Source of the DNA: an uncultured Tessaracoccus sp.
GTDB taxonomy: Bacteria > Actinomycetota > Actinomycetes > Propionibacteriales > Propionibacteriaceae
Direction of reading: 5' to 3'
DNA: 60,014 nt
NCBI RefSeq assembly: GCF_947286155.1
Contig: NZ_CAMYPD010000013.1
Span: 1-60,014, forward strand
Shown: positions 16,162 to 23,776 of the stretch, piece after piece
Layout of the letters: every line of letters starts with the position of its first letter
Position numbering within the stretch: the first letter of the stretch is position 1
The notes under the pieces: model-generated
Databases searched by the model: none
What the model was told of the DNA's origin: nothing
The model's input: only the letters and a program-made list of their open reading frames with translations
Translations under genes and position numbers: made by a program

Positions 16162-16761
16162 ATGACTTTTGCCCGCCGCCAACGTCGTCAATTGCTCGAT
16201 GTCATGCGTACCGCTGGTCCACTTGCCCCCACAGCCTGCGAGGGCTGGCTGGTGCAAGACCTCGCTGCGCATCTGTGGGTACGAGAGCATCGCCCGTCTG
16301 CGTTGCCGGGCATCGGCGTGTCGCGCTTCGCAGCACACACCGATCGGTTGCAGATGGAGGGGCTGCACCGGCTGGGCTTCGAGGGGCTGCTCGAGAAGCT
16401 TGAGCGGCCTGGCTGGGTGATGCGTCTCGTCGATCCGCTCGTGAACGGCGCTGAGTTCTATCTGCACCTTGAAGACGTGCTGCGCCCGCGCGGTGAGCGC
16501 GCGGAGCTGAGTTCTAGCGACCAGGAGTATCTGCGCAAGATTGCGCTGCTGCTGGCACGCAAGACGCAGCTGGGTAAGCCGTACCGCCTGGTGGTGACAC
16601 CCACCGACGGGCACACCAAGTCGTTCGGGAGTGGCGAGCAGGTGGTCTACGTCGAGGGCGCCCCCAACGAGCTGCTCCTCCACTTCAGCGGCCGCGACGC
16701 CGACGTCGCCATCACCACCGACGACGAACCCGCCTACCGGGCTTCGATCGCGGGACTGTAG
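16162..16761 (+). CDS. TIGR03085 family (DinB/MDMPI-like) protein
   Basis: A 199-residue protein resembling the actinobacterial TIGR03085 family, related to the DinB/mycothiol-dependent maleylpyruvate isomerase fold. The N-terminal block CEGWLVQDLAAHLWVREHRP contains the family metal-binding His (AAHLWVRE). The C-terminus reads LHFSGRDADVAITTDDEPA. The role is unknown; related proteins use a metal and a low-molecular-weight thiol. It is leaderless from its -10 position and is followed by a REP-like repeat cluster. Confidence 0.82.
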   Translation: MTFARRQRRQLLDVMRTAGPLAPTACEGWLVQDLAAHLWVREHRPSALPGIGVSRFAAHTDRLQMEGLHRLGFEGLLEKLERPGWVMRLVDPLVNGAEFYLHLEDVLRPRGERAELSSSDQEYLRKIALLLARKTQLGKPYRLVVTPTDGHTKSFGSGEQVVYVEGAPNELLLHFSGRDADVAITTDDEPAYRASIAGL

Positions 16762-16767
16762 TTGCTG

Positions 16768-16802
16768 CGTCTCGATACGGCCCTTCGGGCCTACTCGACG
16801 GT
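16768..16802. repeat. REP-like palindromic unit 1
   Basis: A palindrome with TCGATAC and TACTCGA ends flanking a GGCCC/GGGCC stem. It is the most divergent unit of the first cluster, between the convergent TIGR03085 and gatB genes. Confidence 0.75.
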
Positions 16803-16850
16803 CGGTAGAGCCGGCCCCGGTGGTTGAGTAGCGGGTGCGCGGCCCCCAGT

Positions 16851-16885
16851 GGTTGAGTAGCCGCCGCAGGCGGCGTATCGAAACC
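16851..16885. repeat. REP-like palindromic unit 2
   Basis: A 35-bp unit: GGTTGAGTAG, a CCGCC/GGCGG stem, then GTATCGAAACC. A lone left half (GGTTGAGTAG) stands 29 bp before it at 16822-16831, probably a remnant of another copy. Confidence 0.85.
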
Positions 16886-16895
16886 ACACGCCGAT

Positions 16896-16930
16896 GATTT
16901 CGATACGCGCCCTACGGGCGCTACTCAATC
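16896..16930. repeat. REP-like palindromic unit 3
   Basis: The same 35-bp palindrome in inverted orientation relative to unit 2: GATTTCGATACG, a GCGCC/GGGCG stem, then CTACTCAATC. Units 2 and 3 thus face each other 10 bp apart. Confidence 0.85.
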
Positions 16931-16945
16931 ATCGACTCGATGCAG

Positions 16946-18421
16946 CTACGTGAGCTTCTCCAGAATCAGTTCACGCACCTTGGCGGCGTCAGCCTGGCCG
17001 CGCATCGCTTTCATCACCTGGCCGATGAGCGCGCCGGCAGCCTGCACCTTGCCGCCGCGAATCTTGTCGGCGACGTCGGGGTTGGCGGCGATGGCATCAT
17101 CGACGGCGGCAGCGAGCGCGCCCTCGTCAGACACGACCCCCAACCCGCGGGCATCCACAACCTCAGCCGGTTCACCCTCGCCGGCGATCACGCCGTCGAT
17201 GACCTGGCGAGCCAGTTTGTCATTGATCCTGCCTTCGTCGACGAGCTCCTGCACCGCCGCGACCTGCGCGGGCGTGATACCAACGGCGTCGAGCTCCACG
17301 CCGGCCTCGTTCGCGCGTCGTGCCAAATCGGACACCCACCACTTTCGCGCCGCAGCGGGCGTCGCACCGGCGGCCACCGTGGCGTCGACGAGGTCGAGCG
17401 CTCCGGCGCCAACGATGCCGGCGAAGTCGATATCGGAGAAACCCCACGCCTCTTGCAACCGAGCTCGGCGCTGGGCGGGCGGCTCGGGAAGCGTGGCGCG
17501 CAGCTCCTCGATCCACTCCGGGCTGGCAGCCACGGGCAGCAGATCGGGTTCGGCGAAGTAACGGTAATCGTCGGCGTCAGACTTGGGCCTACCCGAGGTG
17601 GTGGTACCGGACGACTCGTCGAAGTGCCGCGTCTCCTGGAACACGCTCTCGCCGGCCTCGAGCACGTCGGCCTGCCGCTCGATCTCGGAGCGGATTGCCC
17701 GCTCGATGGAGCGCAGCGAGTTCACGTTCTTCGTCTCGGTGCGGGTGCCGAGCTCGTCGGCGCCCTTCCGGGCGATAGAAACGTTCGCGTCACACCGCAG
17801 CGAGCCCTGCTCCATACGCGCATCCGAGATGCCGAGCGCCTTCACCATTTCTCTGAGGTACGCGACGTAGGCGCGCGCCACCGCGGGCGTGTGTTCGCCT
17901 GCGCCAAGGATCGGGCGGGTGACGATCTCAATGAGCGGCACACCGGCGCGGTTGTAGTCGAGCAGCGAGTACTCCGACCCCTGGAGGCGCCCCGTCGAAC
18001 CCTGGTGCGTCGACTTGCCGGCGTCCTCCTCCATGTGGGCGCGCTCAATCTCGACGCGGAAGGTCTTCCCCTCAACCTCGACGTCCACCCAGCCGTCGTG
18101 ACAGATGGGTTCGTCGTACTGGCTGGTCTGGAAGTTCTTCGTCATGTCCGGGTAGAAGTAGTTCTTCCGGGCCATGCGGCTGTACGGGGCGATCTGGCAG
18201 TTGAGCACCAGCCCCAGCCTGATCGCGGACTCGACGGCCTTGCCGTTGATGCCGGGCAGGGAGCCGGGAAGCCCCAGGCACACCGGGCAAGTGTTGGTGT
18301 TGGGCTCGGCGCCAAAGGCGTTGGCGCAGCCACAGAACATCTTCGTCTTTGTGTTCAGCTCGACGTGCACCTCAAGGCCGACGGCCGGATCGAAGAGCTC
18401 AAGTGCAGAATCGAAATCCAT
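16946..18421 (-). CDS. gatB: Aspartyl/glutamyl-tRNA amidotransferase subunit B
   Basis: A 491-residue subunit of GatCAB, which phosphorylates and amidates Glu-tRNA(Gln) and Asp-tRNA(Asn). It has VGLEVHVELNTKTKMFCGC with zinc-site Cys, a second Cys in CPVCLGLPG, KNYFYPDMTKNFQ and YSLLDYNRAGVPLIE, plus the C-terminal YqeY-like helical tail (GKVQAAGALIGQVMKAM). The ATG at 18421 is one base after the gatA stop. The operon is gatC-gatA-gatB. Confidence 0.97.
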   Translation of the reverse strand: MDFDSALELFDPAVGLEVHVELNTKTKMFCGCANAFGAEPNTNTCPVCLGLPGSLPGINGKAVESAIRLGLVLNCQIAPYSRMARKNYFYPDMTKNFQTSQYDEPICHDGWVDVEVEGKTFRVEIERAHMEEDAGKSTHQGSTGRLQGSEYSLLDYNRAGVPLIEIVTRPILGAGEHTPAVARAYVAYLREMVKALGISDARMEQGSLRCDANVSIARKGADELGTRTETKNVNSLRSIERAIRSEIERQADVLEAGESVFQETRHFDESSGTTTSGRPKSDADDYRYFAEPDLLPVAASPEWIEELRATLPEPPAQRRARLQEAWGFSDIDFAGIVGAGALDLVDATVAAGATPAAARKWWVSDLARRANEAGVELDAVGITPAQVAAVQELVDEGRINDKLARQVIDGVIAGEGEPAEVVDARGLGVVSDEGALAAAVDDAIAANPDVADKIRGGKVQAAGALIGQVMKAMRGQADAAKVRELILEKLT

Positions 18422-18422
18422 C

Positions 18423-19925
18423 TCATGCGCCTTTCGTCTCGAGCTGCGGTGCCTGATCGAGCAGTGGACCGCCCCAACGCTGCTGCAATGCCTGCTCCAG
18501 CGCGCCGCCCACCTGGTACAGACGAGCATCTGCCCCTACCGGTGCGATCACCTGGATGCCGACGGGGAGCCCGTCGGCGAGACCGATCGGGAACGACGCC
18601 GACGCGTTGCCGGCGAGGTTCGACGGTGTGGTGCACAGGTCGGACATGTACATCGCGATCGGGTCCGCCGTTTTCTCCCCGAGCTTGAACGCGACGGAGG
18701 TGGTCGTCGGGGAAATCAGCACGTCGCAGTGCTCAAACGCGGCCTCGAAATCCTTGATGATCAGCGTGCGCACCTTCTGCGCCTGGCCGTAGAACTGGTC
18801 CGCGTACCCGGCCGACAGCGCGTAGGTGCCGATAATGATGCGCCGCTTCGCTTCCTTGCCGAACCCTTCCTCGCGGCTGAGGCTCATCACTTCCTCAGCC
18901 GAGTGGGTGCCGTCGTCGCCGGCGCGCAGGCCGTAACGCATGCCGTCGAAGCGGGCCAGGTTGCTCGACAGCTCGGAGGGCTGAATGAGGTAGTAGGCCG
19001 CCATTGCGTAGTCGAACTTCGGGCACGACACAGTGGTTACCGACGCGCCCAGTTCCTGCAGCAGCGCGACGGCCTCGTCGAACCGGGCCTGCACGCCTTC
19101 TTGGAACCCTTCGCCAGTGAACTGCTCGACGATGCCCACGCGCAGGCCCTCCAGCGACGTGGAACGTGCCGCGTCGGCGAGCCCGTCGGTGCTGAGGTCG
19201 TGGCTGGTGGCGTCCATCTCGTCGAGGCCGCCAATGATCTCTTGCAGCAGCGCCGCATCCTCCGCGGTGTTCGCGCAGGGGCCGGGCTGGTCGAGCGACG
19301 ACGCCATCGCCACAACCCCGTACCGGGAGACACCACCATACGTGGGTTTGATACCGACGGTGCCCGTCACCGCCGCGGGCTGCCGGATCGAGCCGCCGGT
19401 GTCCGAGCCGAGCGCGAGCGGCACGAGCCGCGCTGCCACCGCAGCCGACGAGCCGCCGCCCGAACCGCCAGGGATGCGGTCGGTATCCCAGGGGTTCCGG
19501 CTCGGCCCGAACGCGGAGGTCTCCGTCGACGACCCCATCGCGAACTCGTCCATATTGGTTTTGCCGACGATCACCAGGCCGGCGTTGCGTACACGCTGCA
19601 CCACCGTCGCGTCGTAGGGCGGGGTCCACCCTTCCAGCATGCGGGAGCCGCAGGTGGTGGGCATGTCGACGGTGCAGAAGTTGTCCTTCACTGCGATGGG
19701 CACACCCGCGAGCGGGCCGAGCTGCTCGCCAGCGGCGAGGCGCGCGTCGACATCGGCAGCGGCCTTCAGTGCGCCGTCGCGGTCGACGTGCAGGAACGCG
19801 TTCAGCGTTGGGTTGAGGGCGTCGATGCGCTCGAGGAATGCGCTGGTGACTTCGACGGAGGTCACTTCCCCGCCGGCGATCATTCGGCCGAGTTCGGCAG
19901 CGGTCTTGGTGGTCAGCATGCTCAT
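18423..19925 (-). CDS. gatA: Aspartyl/glutamyl-tRNA amidotransferase subunit A
   Basis: A 500-residue amidase that frees ammonia from glutamine for transamidation. The Ser-cisSer-Lys triad is visible: Lys in PIAVKDNF, and the serines in the GSDTGGSIRQPA block. The ATG at 19925 overlaps the gatC stop as ATGA. The C-terminal amidase-signature region ends in QLETKGA. Length is normal for the family. Confidence 0.97.
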   Translation of the reverse strand: MSMLTTKTAAELGRMIAGGEVTSVEVTSAFLERIDALNPTLNAFLHVDRDGALKAAADVDARLAAGEQLGPLAGVPIAVKDNFCTVDMPTTCGSRMLEGWTPPYDATVVQRVRNAGLVIVGKTNMDEFAMGSSTETSAFGPSRNPWDTDRIPGGSGGGSSAAVAARLVPLALGSDTGGSIRQPAAVTGTVGIKPTYGGVSRYGVVAMASSLDQPGPCANTAEDAALLQEIIGGLDEMDATSHDLSTDGLADAARSTSLEGLRVGIVEQFTGEGFQEGVQARFDEAVALLQELGASVTTVSCPKFDYAMAAYYLIQPSELSSNLARFDGMRYGLRAGDDGTHSAEEVMSLSREEGFGKEAKRRIIIGTYALSAGYADQFYGQAQKVRTLIIKDFEAAFEHCDVLISPTTTSVAFKLGEKTADPIAMYMSDLCTTPSNLAGNASASFPIGLADGLPVGIQVIAPVGADARLYQVGGALEQALQQRWGGPLLDQAPQLETKGA

Positions 19926-20215
19926 TCCTCCCCCAGGATCGCCGGCACGCGGAAGCGTCCGTCCTCGGCGGCGGGCGCGCCGCTCAGCGCTTGTTCAGGC
20001 GTGAGGCTCGGGCGCACGATGTCGTCGCGGAAAATGTTGGTGCGGGGGACGGCGTGCGTGGTGACTTCGACGTCGTCGCCGGAAACTTCGCCCACCTTCG
20101 CCATGGACTCCAAGATCAGGTCGATTTCAGGTGCGAGCTCGGCGCATTCTTCGGCGCTCAGTTTCAGCCTCGCGAGTCCTGCGAGCCGAGCGATGTCGTC
20201 GGGTGTCACAGCCAC
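19922..20215 (-). CDS. gatC: Aspartyl/glutamyl-tRNA amidotransferase subunit C
   Basis: A 97-residue small subunit that stabilises GatA. Family residues are visible in IARLAGLARLKLSAEE and RTNIFRDDIV, and the C-terminus is FRVPAILGEE. The GTG at 20215 is preceded by GGAAGGAG at 7 nt, which decides the start over a longer upstream frame. It is the first gene of the gatCAB operon. Confidence 0.95.
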   Translation of the reverse strand: MAVTPDDIARLAGLARLKLSAEECAELAPEIDLILESMAKVGEVSGDDVEVTTHAVPRTNIFRDDIVRPSLTPEQALSGAPAAEDGRFRVPAILGEE

Positions 20216-20281
20216 GTCGATTCTCCTTCCGCTGCCAACCCGCCCCATCTTAGGGGCTTCGCGGCAGCCGGGGCACGCGCC

Positions 20282-20482
20282 TCACTGGCCGGTGAGCATC
20301 AGGTAGAACATCCGCCCCAGGAAGAACACGCCGACGGCGATCGCGACGGTGACGATGGGCACCAGGATGCGCACGGTGCGCTTGAACTTCGTCGTGTGCA
20401 CCCAGCGCGGGCCTTTCCCGAACGCGGGGTGGGCGCGCAGCGGTGCATCGCCGCTCAGGTCCAGGTCGGAGAAGATCGCCAT
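20282..20482 (-). CDS. Small single-helix membrane protein
   Basis: A 66-residue protein: a soluble, mildly basic N-terminal part (MAIFSDLDLSGDAPLRAHP) and one hydrophobic helix near the C-terminus (about 42-62, VRILVPIVTVAIAVGVFFLG). A TAGACT box 7 nt before the ATG at 20482 supports this start and a leaderless transcript. It lies 66 bp before gatC on the same strand. No family is recognised. Confidence 0.7.
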   Translation of the reverse strand: MAIFSDLDLSGDAPLRAHPAFGKGPRWVHTTKFKRTVRILVPIVTVAIAVGVFFLGRMFYLMLTGQ

Positions 20483-20489
20483 GAGTGCG

Positions 20490-20495
20490 AGTCTA
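20490..20495 (-). promoter_or_regulatory. -10 box TAGACT of the leaderless small membrane gene
   Basis: On the minus strand TAGACT is followed by 7 nt and the ATG at 20482. It may also drive gatCAB downstream. Confidence 0.55.
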
Positions 20496-20522
20496 ATGGG
20501 CGCAGGCGAGCACGCGTATCGC

Positions 20523-21461
20523 TCAAGCGCGGTCTTGGTCGAGCAGCTCGCCGGCCCGATGCAGCTCACTCAGCTGCCACATCACGTCACTGGGGTTCCA
20601 TCCGGCGAGCCCACACGACGGGGCGAGGGTGAGCCAATCGCCGACCCCCAGCTCTCGGGTGACGCGCTTCGCCGTACGAACCAGCTCGTCCACCGGCTGT
20701 CGCGTGCGCCGGGCGGCGTCGACGATGCCGAGCACCACGGCGTTGCCGACATCAATCCATTGCCCGAGCGGGTCAATACCGACGAGAGCCGCGTCGGCGT
20801 GGATGGTGGTGAAGCCGGCGCTGGTGGCAACATCGAGCCACGCCCCTGGCGCGCAGCAGTGCAAGATGGCGTCGTGGAACGGCTTCAGCGCTTCCGCGAG
20901 CTGCGGCACGTCGACGCTGCGATGCTTGGAGAACCCCGACGCCGTCGGCACCCGGCCATCGCGTACAGCAACGAGTGCGGGTTCGTCGATCTGCCATCGC
21001 ATCTCCACGCCCGGTAAGCGCCGCCGTAGCTCTGATGCGAGCCGCTGCGTACCCTCCTGCAGCGCCTGGGCGACGTCCCGCCTGGCGCCGTGGTCGGCGA
21101 GCAGCCGGTCTCCCCTCTGACGCTCCACTGTCGACGCGAGCGTCCACGGGCCGGCCACCGCCACTTTGAGCACGCCGTCAAAGGCTTGCAGCAGCTCCTC
21201 TGCGTCGTCGAGGTCGCGACGCCAGAGTGCGCGAGCTTTGCGGTGGGCGGCGTCGGAGTGGTTCGTCAACCGCCAGCCGGCGGGTTGGAGGTCGAAATGC
21301 AGGTCGTCGATCAGCCCCAGCGCCCGCCCGATCATCTGCGACTCCACGCCGCGCGCGGGCAACTCAGGCAGGGGCGTGAACTCAGGCAGCGCTTCGGCCA
21401 TTGCGCTCAGGGCGCCACGGAAATCGTCGCCGGGCAGCGAGCCGGCAGCGGTGATCATCAT
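20523..21461 (-). CDS. MetE-like (UROD/cobalamin-independent methionine synthase fold) protein
   Basis: A 312-residue protein similar to the C-terminal catalytic half of cobalamin-independent methionine synthase. Zinc-ligand motifs are visible in ILHCCAPG (H-x-C) and APSCGLAG (Cys). GSLPGDDF at the N-terminus and QIDEPALV are typical of these short actinobacterial proteins. True MetE needs an N-terminal domain for folate binding, which is absent, so another methyl donor or another reaction is possible. The ATG at 21461 overlaps the mnmA stop. The set desulfurase-mnmA-this gene is a common actinobacterial cluster. Confidence 0.82.
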   Translation of the reverse strand: MMITAAGSLPGDDFRGALSAMAEALPEFTPLPELPARGVESQMIGRALGLIDDLHFDLQPAGWRLTNHSDAAHRKARALWRRDLDDAEELLQAFDGVLKVAVAGPWTLASTVERQRGDRLLADHGARRDVAQALQEGTQRLASELRRRLPGVEMRWQIDEPALVAVRDGRVPTASGFSKHRSVDVPQLAEALKPFHDAILHCCAPGAWLDVATSAGFTTIHADAALVGIDPLGQWIDVGNAVVLGIVDAARRTRQPVDELVRTAKRVTRELGVGDWLTLAPSCGLAGWNPSDVMWQLSELHRAGELLDQDRA

Positions 21462-22534
21462 GGCGCAGTGCCCGCGATCACAGCGCTGCCAACGACGCGG
21501 TCGCCGTCGTAGGCGACGACGGTCTGACCGGGGGCGACGCCACGCGCCGGGGCGGCGAACTCGACGTCGAGGCCGGATTCGCTGGGGCGGAACCACGCAT
21601 CGACGGGGGTGCCGTGCGCGCGGAACTGCGCCTGACCTCGCCATGGCGCATCGACTGCGGCGAGTGTCCACGTCGGGCGAATGCAGTGCATGTGTCGCAC
21701 CGCGAGCTCGTCCTTCCCACCGACGACGACGGTGTTCGACGCGGGCTCGATGCGCAGCACGTACCGGGGGTTGCCGTCGGCGGCGGGCACCCGCAGGTCA
21801 AGGCCCTTGCGCTGCCCGACGGTGTAGCGGTGATGACCCTGATGTTCGCCCAATACGGCACCGTCGGCGTCGACGATGGGCCCAGCCTCGTCGCCCAGAT
21901 GGCGCGATAGGAAACCTTGCGTGTCGCCGTCGGGGATGAAACAGATGTCGTGGCTGTCGGGTTTCTTCGCCACGCCGAGCCCGAGCGCTGCCGCCTCTTC
22001 CCGCACGACGGGCTTCTCGACGTCGTTCAGGGGGAAGATGCAGTGCGCGAGCTGCTCCTGGTTCAGCATGCCGAGCACGTAGCTCTGGTCTTTCGCCTGG
22101 TCAGCGGCGCGATGGAGCGTGACGCGGCCCTCCGCATCGCGCTCCAGTCGCGCGTAATGCCCCGTGGCGACCGCGTCGAAGCCGAGGTGGATGGCGCGGT
22201 CCAACAGCGCGGCGAATTTGATCTTCTCGTTGCAGCGCAGGCAGGGGTTGGGGGTGCGTCCGGCATGGTACTCGGCGACGAAATCCTCCACCACGTCGCG
22301 GTGGAACTCCTCGGCGAAATCCCAGACGTAGAACCCGATGCCCAGCTTGTCTGCCACGCGCCGGGCGTCGTGGGAGTCCTCGAGCGAACAGCAACCACGC
22401 GCCCCGGAACGATAGCTCTCGGGGTTCTTGCTGAGCGCGAGGTGTACGCCGGTCACCTCGTGGCCGGCTGCCACCATGCGCGCCGCCGCCACTGCGGAAT
22501 CGACGCCGCCGCTCATCGCTGCTAGTACCCGCAT
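21458..22534 (-). CDS. mnmA: tRNA-specific 2-thiouridylase
   Basis: A 358-residue enzyme placing sulfur on U34 of Lys, Glu and Gln tRNAs. It has the PP-loop AMSGGVDSAVAA at the N-terminus, the catalytic Cys in NPCLRCNEKIKF, and the second Cys in DSHDICFIPDGD. The ATG at 22534 has AAAGGAG 5 nt upstream. The cysteine desulfurase gene upstream would supply persulfide sulfur; the MetE-like gene overlaps its stop. Confidence 0.97.
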   Translation of the reverse strand: MRVLAAMSGGVDSAVAAARMVAAGHEVTGVHLALSKNPESYRSGARGCCSLEDSHDARRVADKLGIGFYVWDFAEEFHRDVVEDFVAEYHAGRTPNPCLRCNEKIKFAALLDRAIHLGFDAVATGHYARLERDAEGRVTLHRAADQAKDQSYVLGMLNQEQLAHCIFPLNDVEKPVVREEAAALGLGVAKKPDSHDICFIPDGDTQGFLSRHLGDEAGPIVDADGAVLGEHQGHHRYTVGQRKGLDLRVPAADGNPRYVLRIEPASNTVVVGGKDELAVRHMHCIRPTWTLAAVDAPWRGQAQFRAHGTPVDAWFRPSESGLDVEFAAPARGVAPGQTVVAYDGDRVVGSAVIAGTAP

Positions 22535-22569
22535 GCTCACTCCTTTCCGGCGCCCCACTGTACGCGACG

Positions 22570-23682
22570 TCAGAAGGCCAGCTGCGCAAGCTGCAGGCAG
22601 CGGCGCAACTCGTCGCACAGTAGATCCACCTCTTCGGCGGTGGTGCTCCATCCCAGTGAGAACCGCAGGGTCGACGCGGCTTCGTCCTCAGTGCGACCCA
22701 TGGCCATGAGCACCTTCGACGGCTGATGCACGCCCGCGCGGCAGGCGCTCCCCACCGACGCCTGCACCCCGCGCTGGTCGAGCAAGAAGAGCAGGTCGCC
22801 GGCCCTGATCTGTGGGAACGTGGCGTTCACGATGTGTGGCGCGTGCGGCGCCTTGGTCGTATTCACCGTCGCACCGAGTGTTTCGAGCGTGTCGACGATC
22901 TGCGCCTGGAAGGTGCGCAGCCGTGCCGCTTCTTCGTCGAGTTGTTCGACGGCCACCCGCGCTGCCGCAGCGAAGGAAGCAGCCAGCGCCACCATGGCGG
23001 TACCCGAGCGAACCCCTCGCTCCTGCCCGCCCCCGAGGCCCAGGGGCGTCGGCTGAATGCTGCGACGGGCGATGAGCGCCCCGATCCCTACCGGCCCGCC
23101 GAGCTTGTGCGCCGACAGGCTCATCATGTCGACGCCCATCTGGGCGAAATCCAGGGGCACATGCCCGAGTGCCTGCACGGCGTCGGTGTGCATCCAGGCG
23201 CCGTATTTGAGGGCCAGCCTGCGTACGGCGTCGACGGGTTGCTCGATGCCGGTTTCGTTGTTCACCGTCATCACCGACACCACGCCGACGCGGTCGTCGA
23301 TCAATGCCTCGGCCGCCCCGACGTCGACCACGCCTGCCCCAGTGACCGGAATGACATCGGCGCCACGCTCGATGGCCCCCAGCACCGCGTCGTGCTCGAT
23401 AGCGGACACGACGCACCGCTCGCGCCCGCTGGTGCGCCATCCGCCGAGCACGGCAATGGAGTCGGCCTCCGAGCCCCCGGAGGTGAAGATCACCTCCGCA
23501 GGTTGGCAGCCCACCACCTGCGCCAACTGCTCGCGGGCCTCTTCCAACGCCGCCCGGGCACGCTGCCCAGCGCGATGTAGTGCCGACGGGTTTCCCACCA
23601 CGTCGAGGTGCTCGTTCAGCGCCGCGATGGCTTCTGGACGCATCGGCGAGGTGGCAGCGTGATCCATGTACGCGGTGCCCAC
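22570..23682 (-). CDS. Cysteine desulfurase (NifS/IscS class V aminotransferase)
   Basis: A 370-residue PLP enzyme releasing sulfur from cysteine. The N-terminus YMDHAATSPMRPEA, the PLP lysine in SLSAHKLGGPVG, and the persulfide Cys in VGSACRAGV are all present. The GTG at 23682 with GGAGGT at 5 nt decides the start; a frame 22 codons longer lacks family residues. Because mnmA follows 35 bp later, its main role is likely sulfur donation for tRNA thiolation, with a possible share in Fe-S assembly. Confidence 0.94.
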   Translation of the reverse strand: MGTAYMDHAATSPMRPEAIAALNEHLDVVGNPSALHRAGQRARAALEEAREQLAQVVGCQPAEVIFTSGGSEADSIAVLGGWRTSGRERCVVSAIEHDAVLGAIERGADVIPVTGAGVVDVGAAEALIDDRVGVVSVMTVNNETGIEQPVDAVRRLALKYGAWMHTDAVQALGHVPLDFAQMGVDMMSLSAHKLGGPVGIGALIARRSIQPTPLGLGGGQERGVRSGTAMVALAASFAAAARVAVEQLDEEAARLRTFQAQIVDTLETLGATVNTTKAPHAPHIVNATFPQIRAGDLLFLLDQRGVQASVGSACRAGVHQPSKVLMAMGRTEDEAASTLRFSLGWSTTAEEVDLLCDELRRCLQLAQLAF

Positions 23683-23776
23683 GGTGAACCTCCAATGGAG
23701 AGCCTCGTGTAGTTCGTTCTTCCACCATGAGTCTGGCAGAATCGCCAAGTTGTCAGCACGTTATCCCGGAGGTTTC

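Noticed and set aside
16762..16945. CRISPR array
   Set aside because: The repeated units are palindromic, point in alternating directions and have no regular spacers; no cas genes are present.
18174..20306. 710-residue open frame antisense to gatA/gatC
   Set aside because: A shadow of the gat genes: no recognisable motifs, and it crosses several real genes.
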